A stretch of 12,376 nt of DNA from contig JAWXBW010000006.1 of the NCBI GenBank assembly GCA_034440395.1, forward strand, positions 1 through 12,376, read 5' to 3'. Below, piece by piece: positions 1 to 6,139 of this stretch. The first letter of the stretch is position 1. Every line of letters starts with the position of its first letter. A program made the position numbers and the translations under genes. The DNA comes from JAAUTS01 sp034440395. GTDB taxonomy: Bacteria; Verrucomicrobiota; Verrucomicrobiia; Methylacidiphilales; JAAUTS01. The notes beneath the pieces were generated by a model. That model worked only from the letters and a program-made list of their open reading frames with translations. It did no database searches and was not told where the DNA came from.

Positions 1-57
1 AGGTTACACTTAAACGGTTTATTAATTAATTTAAAGACTTATTTGCTGCCACCAACT

Positions 58-1302
58 ATGAAGATCGAAATCATTAACACGGGATCCGAACTCATGCTCG
101 GTCTCGTGCAAAACTCACATCTCGGCTACATCTCCCAACAACTCTTGCCTCTGGGTCTGCGGGTAACGAGGCAACACACTATCCCCGACGGGCAGATCAT
201 TGCAGATGTCCTAGCCGAGGCCTTAGACCGTGCCGATTTCATTCTCATCACTGGTGGACTAGGGCCAACCTCAGACGATATCACCCGTCAACTCGTTGCC
301 ACACAGTGTCAGGCGCCCTTGGAACTTCACCCCGAAATTCTGCAGAAAATCCAAACGTATTTTGCAAAACGTCAAATAACTCCGCCCGACTCCGTCAACC
401 TTCAAGCCCTTATCCCAAAGGGTGCGCAGGTGCTGGAAAATAAACACGGCACCGCTCCCGGATTCATCCTTCTCTATCAAAATAAGCACATTGTCTGCCT
501 GCCTGGGCCACCTTCTGAACTTTACCCCATGTTCGAGACTCAAGTCCTCCCCATGATTAAAAAGCTTAACCCACAAAGCGCCGTCCTACTCTGCCGCACC
601 TTCCGAGTTTACGGCATGGGAGAGTCCGAGGTTCAACAACGGCTTGAAACCAGGCTGTTGGCTCTCGGCTCTGTGGAGATAGGCTACTGTGCCCGTTCCC
701 GGGAAGTGGATCTCCGCTTGATTACGACGGACACCGTTTTATTAGAAGCCTGTAGTCAACTGGTTCAAGCAACCCTTGGCGATTCCATTTATGGCCAAGA
801 CGAAGGCAGCATGGAGAGCGTTGTGGTGAAACTTGCCGCCGACCAACAACGCCTCCTTGCTACCGCAGAATCCTGCACAGGTGGCCTAGTCGCTCATCGT
901 TTAACAAATATCCCCGGCTCCTCCGCCGTGTTTCACAGCGGCTGGGTCACTTACAGTAATGACGCTAAAATCCGTGATCTAAACGTCTCTCCACAAACCC
1001 TAGAATCCCACGGTGCCGTTAGTGCTCAAACCGCCTCAGAAATGGCTTTGGGTGCTCTGGAGAAAAGTGGTGCAAACCTAGCCGTGGCCCTGACTGGGAT
1101 CGCTGGGCCAGAAGGCGGCACGGAGTCTAAACCAGTAGGCACGCTTTTTCTCGCCTTAGCTGAAAAACATGCAGATGGGAAAATTTCCTGTAAAACGGAG
1201 GAAAAGCGGCTTGTGCCAAGTCGAGAAATCTTTAAGTTGATGGCTTCGCAAGCTGCGTTGGATTTATTCCGCCGCGCCTTGCTTGGAGCCTCAAAACTCT
1301 AA
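58..1302 (+). CDS. cinA: CinA: competence/damage-inducible protein, NMN amidohydrolase type
   Basis: This two-domain CinA is predicted to hydrolyse nicotinamide mononucleotide to nicotinate mononucleotide in the cytoplasm, salvaging pyridine nucleotides. The N-terminal half is a MoaB/MogA-like (COG1058) domain with ITGGLGPTSDDIT at residues 64-76. The C-terminal half is a PncC amidase domain with AESCTGG at 270-276 (S272 is the expected catalytic serine) and TGIAGPEGG at 346-354. The 414-residue length is typical of full-length CinA. I start at the ATG at 58 because MKIEIINTGSELMLG is the usual family N terminus; an in-frame TTG at 43 would add five unsupported residues. No Shine-Dalgarno sequence is visible. 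recA follows after 47 bases on the same strand, the arrangement known from the pneumococcal cinA-recA operon, so co-transcription is likely. Confidence 0.95.
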   Translation: MKIEIINTGSELMLGLVQNSHLGYISQQLLPLGLRVTRQHTIPDGQIIADVLAEALDRADFILITGGLGPTSDDITRQLVATQCQAPLELHPEILQKIQTYFAKRQITPPDSVNLQALIPKGAQVLENKHGTAPGFILLYQNKHIVCLPGPPSELYPMFETQVLPMIKKLNPQSAVLLCRTFRVYGMGESEVQQRLETRLLALGSVEIGYCARSREVDLRLITTDTVLLEACSQLVQATLGDSIYGQDEGSMESVVVKLAADQQRLLATAESCTGGLVAHRLTNIPGSSAVFHSGWVTYSNDAKIRDLNVSPQTLESHGAVSAQTASEMALGALEKSGANLAVALTGIAGPEGGTESKPVGTLFLALAEKHADGKISCKTEEKRLVPSREIFKLMASQAALDLFRRALLGASKL

Positions 1303-1349
1303 ACCCTTGGTAACTTAACTCAAAAAATAACAAATAAATTCACAAGACT

Positions 1350-2432
1350 ATGGCTGCTAAATCCGAAAAATCCGAATCCAAATCCAACGCCTCCACTGCT
1401 TCCGACAAGAAGAATCTAGACCTCGCTATTCAATCAATCGTCAAACAATTCGGCGACAACTCCATCATGCGTTTCGGTGATGAATCCGCCAAGCTCAAGA
1501 TCGACGTCATCCCTACGGGCTGCGTCACGATCGACCGCGCCCTCGGCGTCGGCGGCTTCCCCCGTGGCCGTATCATTGAAATTTTCGGACCTGAATCTTC
1601 TGGTAAAACAACGCTTACCCTGACCGTTGTAGCCCAAGCCCAAAAAATGGGTGGCACCGCTGCCTTCATCGACGTGGAACATGCACTCGATCCTGGCTAC
1701 GCCCGCAAGCTCGGCGTTAATATGGATGAACTCCTCGTCTCCCAGCCCGACTCTGGAGAAGAAGCTTTGACCATTTTAGAAACCCTCATTCGCTCCAATG
1801 CCATCGACGTCATCGTCCTGGATTCCGTGGCCGCTTTAGTGACGAAAAACGAGCTCGAAGGCAACATGGGAGACGCCGTCGTCGGTGCCCAAGCCCGCCT
1901 CATGAGCCAAGCCATGCGTAAGTTAACCGCGTTAATTAATCGCGCCAAAACGGTCTGTATTTTCACCAACCAAATCCGCGAAAAAATAGGCGTTATGTTC
2001 GGTAGTCCCGAAACGACTCCTGGGGGCAAGGCTCTTAAATTCTATTCCAGTGTGCGTGTCGACATCCGCCGCATTGGTGCCATTAAAGCTACTGAGGGAA
2101 CTGTCACGGGCAGCCGCACTCGGATTAAACTCGTGAAAAATAAAGTCGCCCCGCCCTTCACGGAAGCGGAGTTTGATATTATGTATAACGAGGGCATTTC
2201 CAAAACGGGATCCTTGTTGGACTTAGCTATCGACATGAACGTGGTGGAGAAAAAAGGTGCTTGGCTCTTTTTCCAAGGTGCCCAAATTTCTCAAGGGCGC
2301 GACGCTGGTAAGGAAGAGCTCAAACGAAATTTGGAACTCTACACCAAAGTGGAAGAAGCGGTCTTAGCTAAATTAACGGAAGGCGCCCCGATGCCGTCGT
2401 CCAGAAAGCCCGCACCACCTGCGGCGGAATAG
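1350..2432 (+). CDS. recA: RecA recombinase
   Basis: RecA is the ATP-dependent strand-exchange protein that forms filaments on single-stranded DNA, drives homologous recombination and stimulates LexA autocleavage. The sequence has Walker A GPESSGKTT (residues 80-88), a Walker B strand VIVLDSVAAL (154-163), and the L2 region beginning TNQIREKIGVMFGSPETTPGG (206-226). The C-terminal tail is short and proline/alanine rich. The 360-residue length is normal, and no intein or insertion is present. The first 20 residues are Lys/Ser-rich and poorly conserved, so the exact start is slightly uncertain, but the ATG at 1350 is the first in frame after a stop. There is no clear Shine-Dalgarno sequence and I saw no recognisable SOS box in the 47-base gap after cinA. 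A strong stem-loop follows 56 bases after the stop. Confidence 0.98.
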   Translation: MAAKSEKSESKSNASTASDKKNLDLAIQSIVKQFGDNSIMRFGDESAKLKIDVIPTGCVTIDRALGVGGFPRGRIIEIFGPESSGKTTLTLTVVAQAQKMGGTAAFIDVEHALDPGYARKLGVNMDELLVSQPDSGEEALTILETLIRSNAIDVIVLDSVAALVTKNELEGNMGDAVVGAQARLMSQAMRKLTALINRAKTVCIFTNQIREKIGVMFGSPETTPGGKALKFYSSVRVDIRRIGAIKATEGTVTGSRTRIKLVKNKVAPPFTEAEFDIMYNEGISKTGSLLDLAIDMNVVEKKGAWLFFQGAQISQGRDAGKEELKRNLELYTKVEEAVLAKLTEGAPMPSSRKPAPPAAE

Positions 2433-2488
2433 TTTCGGTTTAGATTAACGTTTAGGTTTTTCGTTAAGGCGCTTGGTCTGATCGATTT

Positions 2489-2523
2489 TAAAGCGCACGG
2501 AGCTTGCATGCTCCTGTGCTTTA
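2489..2523 (+). terminator. Stem-loop after recA, probable transcription terminator
   Basis: The arms 2489-2503 and 2510-2523 pair over 14 bp (including one G-U pair) with a single bulged C at 2498 and a six-base loop TTGCAT. Only a short T-rich run follows, so it is not a perfect intrinsic terminator, but the stability and the position just after recA make termination the likely role. It also covers the first codons of the longer version of the next ORF, which favours that ORF's downstream start at 2550. Confidence 0.6.
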
Positions 2524-2549
2524 GACTGTTTGCGTGCAAAGGGAGTTTC

Positions 2550-2756
2550 ATGAAATCTAACTTAAACTATTTAAACAGCTTCTCCCTAGCCGGCTCACTT
2601 TTCTTAGGACTGGTTTTAAGCCCGCCCGTGATGGCAGCAGACACGACTCCATCTATACTGAACATCGCAAATGTCGAGCGTATCGATATTCCAACTCCAG
2701 CCTACCAACGTTATCTGGATGTAAAGAGAGAAACGAAACGGCTCTGTTTAGGATAA
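2550..2756 (+). CDS. Short secreted hypothetical protein, or 5' remnant of a broken gene
   Basis: I do not recognise this 68-residue protein. It starts at an ATG preceded by GGGAG (2541-2545), though the four-base spacing is tight. Residues 1-29 look like a Sec signal peptide: a short polar start with one lysine, a hydrophobic stretch FSLAGSLFLGLVLS, and a likely cleavage site after PPVMA. The remaining about 39 residues have no motif I can name. The reading frame ends at 2754-2756, right where a decayed CPBP protease sequence begins in another frame, so this may be the 5' end of a gene truncated by a deletion rather than a complete small secreted protein. An upstream ATG at 2508 lies inside the recA stem-loop and is unlikely to be used. 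Confidence 0.45.
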   Translation: MKSNLNYLNSFSLAGSLFLGLVLSPPVMAADTTPSILNIANVERIDIPTPAYQRYLDVKRETKRLCLG

Positions 2757-2955
2757 CGGCACTCATCACGACTGTTCTTTTCACCTTGCCGCATGTCCAA
2801 TACGGGTGGGCTGGCTTAAGTATTGTTTTTTAATGGGTCTTTTACTTGCGTTCATTCTGCAAAAAACAGGCAGCATCTACCCGTGTACCGTCTTACACAT
2901 CATAAATAATTCTGCATTTGTGATCATGCTCTTTCGTGAGAGACTGCCCTCGTAA
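2726..2955 (+). pseudogene. Decayed CPBP-family intramembrane protease, C-terminal remnant
   Basis: Two adjacent frames together read as the C-terminal half of a CPBP (CAAX protease/bacteriocin-processing, Abi) membrane metalloprotease. The first frame (about 2726-2833) gives NETALFR, resembling the EE..(F)R glutamate motif, then LFTLPHVQYGWAGLSIVF, which matches the histidine motif and following helix of the family. It stops at TAA 2831-2833 right after a six-T run at 2826-2831. Adding one T restores the frame: LMGLLLAFILQKTGSIYP and then TVLHIINNSAFV, the final HxxxN-type motif, ending at TAA 2953-2955. About 16 residues usually found between the FR and the following helix appear to be missing, and no N-terminal half is visible. 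The family call rests on motif recognition only. A sequencing error could explain the T-run shift but not the missing parts. Confidence 0.6.
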
Positions 2956-3155
2956 AATACTCTCTGTTACCGCATCGAAAAGGCTATTCATTGCGTTCAG
3001 TTAATTCTGCACGAATCCAAGTTGAATCTGCACAAGTCTAAAACGGCAAATATTTTAATTTGCTCATTTTTCTCCTGATAATAACTATCCCCAACATCTT
3101 CTTCGAGAACGAGGACGTTCTTCATCTGGATTATCGAACTAGTCGTTTTTTTACT
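2956..3155. other. Intergenic stretch with no supported gene
   Basis: Between the protease remnant and the toxin stop codon I see no convincing coding sequence. An open frame beginning at a TTG at 3060 runs into the toxin gene antisense and has no family resemblance. The only structure is a small hairpin, GAACG 3107-3111 with CGTTC 3116-3120 (extendable by one A-T and one G-U pair), lying just downstream of the toxin on its strand but without a T-tract. Confidence 0.4.
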
Positions 3156-3611
3156 TTAGGAAGGATCAGAAAACCACTCGTCGTGAAGCAGCGGATTCAA
3201 CACTTCTTTGAAACCCATTCCTTCAAAGTCTTTTGTATTGGCGGTAGCGAAACGGGTGACGCCAAATGCCTGTAGTGTTTTTGCGATGCGTAAATCAAAG
3301 ATTCTGCTTCGTGCAAAATTAGGTTGCGCTGCTGTTTTCCAAACCCGCGTCATGACTTCCGCATTTTCAGCAAGTTGCCAGCGTGGGTGCCGACTAAAAA
3401 TCTGACACTCGGCCACAGCTTCTTCCGGACTCAAAACCGCATCCATGATCGCTGGGTTGCGGAGAGCCACATAAAATTCAACTAACACCAACTCGGCAAT
3501 AACAACTTCATTGCTGGCACTGCATTTCTCCAAAAATGATCGCGCTTTTGTATGGAAGGGATTTCCTTCCTTTCTAGCGTAGAGCAAAAGATTCGTATCC
3601 AAACTGATCAT
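3156..3611 (-). CDS. PIN-domain toxin, VapC-like ribonuclease
   Basis: This 151-residue PIN-domain protein is the toxin half of a type II toxin-antitoxin pair. VapC toxins are Mg-dependent endoribonucleases, often cutting tRNA or rRNA. The N terminus MISLDTNLLLYA carries the first acidic residue (D5). VLVEFYVALRNP places the conserved glutamate at E45. FDLRIA supplies D106, and ATANTKDFEGMGF (122-134) forms the closing PIN motif with D128, so the active-site quartet looks complete and the enzyme intact. The ATG overlaps the antitoxin stop by four bases (ATGA), the usual translational coupling of such pairs. The target cannot be read from sequence. A plain VapC name is likely, but I leave the symbol open because PIN toxins pair with several antitoxin types. 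Confidence 0.88.
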   Translation of the reverse strand: MISLDTNLLLYARKEGNPFHTKARSFLEKCSASNEVVIAELVLVEFYVALRNPAIMDAVLSPEEAVAECQIFSRHPRWQLAENAEVMTRVWKTAAQPNFARSRIFDLRIAKTLQAFGVTRFATANTKDFEGMGFKEVLNPLLHDEWFSDPS

Positions 3612-3856
3612 AAACTCATTTCCTGATCCGCTTGTAAAAGTCCTTTCAATTGCTCGGGATCGGATACCCTTAGACGACCAGTGAGGGGAGCCGGGAAAAC
3701 ATAGCCCTCTGCGGCCTTTTTGTCCTCGGGATAGCTGCGAACAACGCTCTCAGCCCCGCGCCGTATGACTTCCGCAATGCTCCAACCCTGATCGCTTGCG
3801 ATGCGTTTGATCTGGCGGTAAAGAGGAGCAGGAAGCTGGATCTGGGTTCTGATCAT
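3608..3856 (-). CDS. Ribbon-helix-helix antitoxin (CopG/VapB-like)
   Basis: This 82-residue protein lies immediately upstream of the PIN toxin, with a four-base overlap. The N terminus MIRTQIQLPAPLYRQIKRIA followed by WSIAEVIRRGAESVV has the strand-helix-helix pattern of ribbon-helix-helix DNA-binding proteins, with the basic/polar RTQIQ strand expected to contact DNA as a dimer. The C-terminal part (about residues 46-82, containing PLTGRLRVSDPEQLKGLL) would wrap the toxin and block its active site. The protein is expected to repress its own operon through the palindrome just upstream. The start is fixed by the conserved strand. There is almost no 5' untranslated room and no Shine-Dalgarno sequence before the ATG. 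Confidence 0.87.
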   Translation of the reverse strand: MIRTQIQLPAPLYRQIKRIASDQGWSIAEVIRRGAESVVRSYPEDKKAAEGYVFPAPLTGRLRVSDPEQLKGLLQADQEMSL

Positions 3857-3860
3857 ATAT

Positions 3861-3890
3861 ATAATGTAAGCGCTTACACTATGATATCAA
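3861..3890 (-). promoter_or_regulatory. Toxin-antitoxin promoter/operator region with palindrome
   Basis: A perfect 14-bp palindrome TGTAAGCGCTTACA (3865-3878) lies nine bases before the antitoxin ATG, a natural operator for a dimeric ribbon-helix-helix repressor. On the minus strand a -35-like TTGATA (3890 to 3885) precedes an AT-rich stretch CATTATATATAT that could hold the -10, so the operator sits inside the promoter. The exact -10 hexamer is unclear. Confidence 0.6.
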
Positions 3891-4027
3891 AAAATATCTT
3901 TAAAACGAGGACGGACTCAAAAAATCGGGATATTTAATCTTAAAAATCTTGAATCAGAGATTAGTTGCTAAGAAAGACCTATACCCTCTGCGCGTGCATC
4001 AAGACGTCGAGGACTTACTTAAAGAAT

Positions 4028-4062
4028 AAAAAAAGGCGTCCCCTTGCGGAAGACGCCTTTTT
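4028..4062 (-). terminator. Intrinsic terminator of the groES-groEL transcript
   Basis: On the minus strand, 29 bases after the groEL stop, an 11-bp stem (4052-4062 with 4030-4040, core GGCGTC/GACGCC) closes an 11-base loop and runs into seven Ts (complement of A4028-A4034). This is a textbook rho-independent terminator. The five Ts on the plus strand side mean it could also work in the other direction. Confidence 0.9.
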
Positions 4063-4090
4063 AAAGGTTCGGTGATTAGACCGGATTAAC

Positions 4091-5734
4091 TCAATAATCC
4101 ATGCCGCCCATACCGCCCATGCCAGGATGACCGCCGCCGCCGCCCGCTGGAGCTTCCTTCTCAGGAATTTCCGTGACGATTGCTTCGGTGGTCAATAGGA
4201 GACCGCTGATGGAGGCTGCATTCTGCAAGGCAGAACGAGTCACCTTCGTCGGATCTACGACGCCAGCTTTTACGAGATCTTCGTAAACACCGGTAGCGAC
4301 GTTGTAACCTTCGTTACCCTTACGCTTCTTAACTTCTTGAACGACGATGCTGCCTTCCACGCCGGCGTTATCAGCCAAGGTGCGGAGAGGTTGCTCGATA
4401 GCGCGGAAAATAATCGCGGCACCGATTTTTTGATCGCCTTCTAGTTTGAGGGCTTCGAGAGCTTTCTGACCACGGATCAAAGCCGTGCCGCCGCCGGCGA
4501 CAATGCCTTCTTCCACAGCAGCGCGGGTAGCATGCAGAGCATCTTCCACGCGGGCTTTCTTTTCCTTCATTTCGGTTTCAGTCGCAGCACCCACGTTAAT
4601 CACAGCCACGCCACCAGCTAATTTAGCGAGACGTTCTTGTAATTTTTCGCGATCATAATCGCTCGTGGTTTCTTCGATCTGGCGACGCATCAGAGCCACG
4701 CGGCCTTGGATGTCGGTGTTTTTTCCAGCACCTTCGATGATGGTGGTGTTTTCTTTGTCCACAACAATGCGCTTAGCTTTGCCGAGGTCTTCGAGCCCAA
4801 TGTTTTCAAGCTTGATGCCGAGGTCTTCGCTAATTAAACGTCCACCAGTCAAGATGGCGATATCTTCCATCATGGCTTTACGGCGGTCACCGAAGCCAGG
4901 AGCCTTAACGGCGCAGACTTGGATAGTGCCACGGAGCTTGTTGACCACGAGCGTAGCGAGAGCTTCGCCTTCGACATCTTCTGAGATAATCAAGAGGGGT
5001 TTGCTGCTCTTAGCTGTTTTCTCGAGCAAGGGGAGAAGGTCCTTCATGCTGCTGATTTTCTTTTCGTGCAACAGGATGTAAGCGTTTTCAAGAATAACTT
5101 CTTGCGCTTCAGCGTTGGTGACGAAGTAAGGGGAAAGGAAGCCCTTATCGAACTGCATACCTTCGACAACTTCGAGGGTGGTTTCGATGGATTTTGCTTC
5201 TTCAACCGTAACGGTGCCGTCTTTGCCGACTTTATCTAAAGCGTCTGCAATGATTTCGCCGATGGTGGTGTCCCAGTTAGCGGAAACGGTGGCGACTTGG
5301 CGAATTTCTTCCTTGTCCTTCACCTTTTTGCTGATCTTGGCAAGTTCAGCTACGACGACTTCAACAGCCTTATCGATACCGCGCTTGAGTTCTGTGGGGT
5401 TAGCACCTGCGGTGACGTTCTTGAGGCCTTCTCTGTAGATGGCTTCAGCTAGAACGGTGGCCGTGGTGGTGCCGTCTCCGGCGATGTCACTGGTTTTGCT
5501 AGCGACTTCGCGCACGAGTTGAGCACCGATGTTTTCGTAACGATCTTCAAGTTCGATTTCCTTAGCAACCGTAACACCGTCTTTGGTGATGGTTGGGGAA
5601 CCGAATTTTTTGTCGAGCACGACGTTGCGACCAGCAGGTCCCATCGTTGCTTTGACCGCACGGGCCAACTTTTCCACACCACGCAAGAGCGAGTGGCGGG
5701 CTGTTTCGTCAAACTGCATTTGTTTTGCTGCCAT
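4091..5734 (-). CDS. groEL: GroEL chaperonin (Hsp60)
   Basis: GroEL forms the cytoplasmic double-ring chamber that folds proteins with ATP and the GroES lid. The 547-residue protein is full length. It has GDGTTTATVLA at 86-96 (D87 binds Mg), the ATP-hydrolysis aspartate at D398 within KARVEDALHATRAAVEEG, the IVAGGGTALIRG turn after it, and a flexible C-terminal GGM-type tail (GMGGMGGMDY). The N terminus MAAKQMQFDETARHSLLRGV is canonical and fixes the start. The gene begins 33 bases after groES on the same strand, with only a weak purine-rich ribosome site, and ends at a strong terminator, so groES-groEL is one transcript. Bacteria of this type often have several GroEL copies; this one looks like a standard housekeeping form. 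Confidence 0.98.
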   Translation of the reverse strand: MAAKQMQFDETARHSLLRGVEKLARAVKATMGPAGRNVVLDKKFGSPTITKDGVTVAKEIELEDRYENIGAQLVREVASKTSDIAGDGTTTATVLAEAIYREGLKNVTAGANPTELKRGIDKAVEVVVAELAKISKKVKDKEEIRQVATVSANWDTTIGEIIADALDKVGKDGTVTVEEAKSIETTLEVVEGMQFDKGFLSPYFVTNAEAQEVILENAYILLHEKKISSMKDLLPLLEKTAKSSKPLLIISEDVEGEALATLVVNKLRGTIQVCAVKAPGFGDRRKAMMEDIAILTGGRLISEDLGIKLENIGLEDLGKAKRIVVDKENTTIIEGAGKNTDIQGRVALMRRQIEETTSDYDREKLQERLAKLAGGVAVINVGAATETEMKEKKARVEDALHATRAAVEEGIVAGGGTALIRGQKALEALKLEGDQKIGAAIIFRAIEQPLRTLADNAGVEGSIVVQEVKKRKGNEGYNVATGVYEDLVKAGVVDPTKVTRSALQNAASISGLLLTTEAIVTEIPEKEAPAGGGGGHPGMGGMGGMDY

Positions 5735-5767
5735 AATGATTAGTTTTCTTTCTTAAGTTAAATTGAT

Positions 5768-6061
5768 TTATTCGATAACGCCGAGAATGTCATCTTCGCG
5801 CATGACGAGATATTTATCGCCAGCGACTGTGATTTCTGTTCCGCCGTATTTACTGTAAAGCACACGGTCATTCTTCTTCACTTCGAAGGGGATGAGCTTA
5901 CCGTCATCATCACGCTTGCCAGTGCCTAGGGCAATGACTTTACCTTCTTGTGGTTTTTCCTTAGCGGTATCTGGAATGATAATGCCGCCCTTTTTGACTT
6001 CCTGCTCTTCAATGGCTTGGACCAATACGCGGTCGCCCATGGGTTTGAAGTTTACTGCCAT
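5768..6061 (-). CDS. groES: GroES co-chaperonin (Hsp10)
   Basis: GroES is the seven-fold lid of the GroEL chamber. The 97-residue protein has the normal length and order: the N-terminal strand FKPMGDRVLVQ, the mobile loop region (about residues 17-33) with the GroEL-contacting GGIIIP at 25-30, the EGKVIALGTG strand, and the C-terminal RVLYSKYGGTEI and YLVMREDDILGVIE strands. A good ribosome site AAGGA (6074 to 6070) lies eight bases before the ATG. It is the first gene of groES-groEL. A -10 hexamer and a perfect dyad lie between it and dnaK, so it probably has its own promoter. No CIRCE (TTAGCACTC-N9-GAGTGCTAA) element is visible. Confidence 0.98.
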   Translation of the reverse strand: MAVNFKPMGDRVLVQAIEEQEVKKGGIIIPDTAKEKPQEGKVIALGTGKRDDDGKLIPFEVKKNDRVLYSKYGGTEITVAGDKYLVMREDDILGVIE

Positions 6062-6086
6062 AGTGGTTTTCCTTTTGTTTTGTTTT

Positions 6087-6092
6087 ATTATA
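6087..6092 (-). promoter_or_regulatory. Candidate -10 element for groES-groEL
   Basis: On the minus strand the consensus hexamer TATAAT (6092 to 6087) lies 25 bases before the groES ATG, leaving a leader of about 20 bases that contains the ribosome site. The best -35 match, TCGACC (6113 to 6108), matches TTGACA at only four of six bases, is 15 bp away, and lies inside the inverted repeat, so an activator or repressor contact there is plausible. Confidence 0.5.
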
Positions 6093-6098
6093 ACAGGT

Positions 6099-6129
6099 GC
6101 GCGCTAAGGTCGATGTGACCTTAGCGCGC
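6099..6129 (-). promoter_or_regulatory. Perfect 13-bp inverted repeat between dnaK and groES
   Basis: GCGCGCTAAGGTC (6099-6111) and GACCTTAGCGCGC (6117-6129) pair without mismatch around the five-base loop GATGT. It begins ten bases after the dnaK stop and ends six bases before the groES -10. As RNA it is a very stable hairpin and may terminate or protect the 3' end of the dnaK mRNA, but there is no T-tract. As DNA it could be an operator. It is not CIRCE: the TTAGC/GCTAA parts are in the opposite order and the spacer is five bases rather than nine. Confidence 0.6.
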
Positions 6130-6139
6130 TTGTTTCTGT

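Noticed and set aside
1303..1349. LexA/SOS box before recA
   Set aside because: No recognisable dyad of the common SOS box types is present; control may act upstream of cinA, outside the window.
3001..3045. Direct repeat of TCTGCAC (AATTCTGCACGAATCC and GAATCTGCACAAGTCT)
   Set aside because: Only two short imperfect copies, with no array, spacer pattern or flanking element.
3060..3275. Open frame on + of 71 codons starting at TTG
   Set aside because: It overlaps the PIN toxin gene antisense, has no plausible start signal and resembles no family.
3903..4029. Open frame on + ending KKDLYPLRVHQDVEDLLKE just before the groEL terminator, possibly a gene remnant
   Set aside because: About 41 codons with no ATG start, no ribosome site and no family I can recognise; it could be chance.
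6099..6129. CIRCE heat-shock operator between dnaK and groES
   Set aside because: The half-sites are in the wrong order and the spacer is five bases instead of nine; the match to TTAGC is coincidental.
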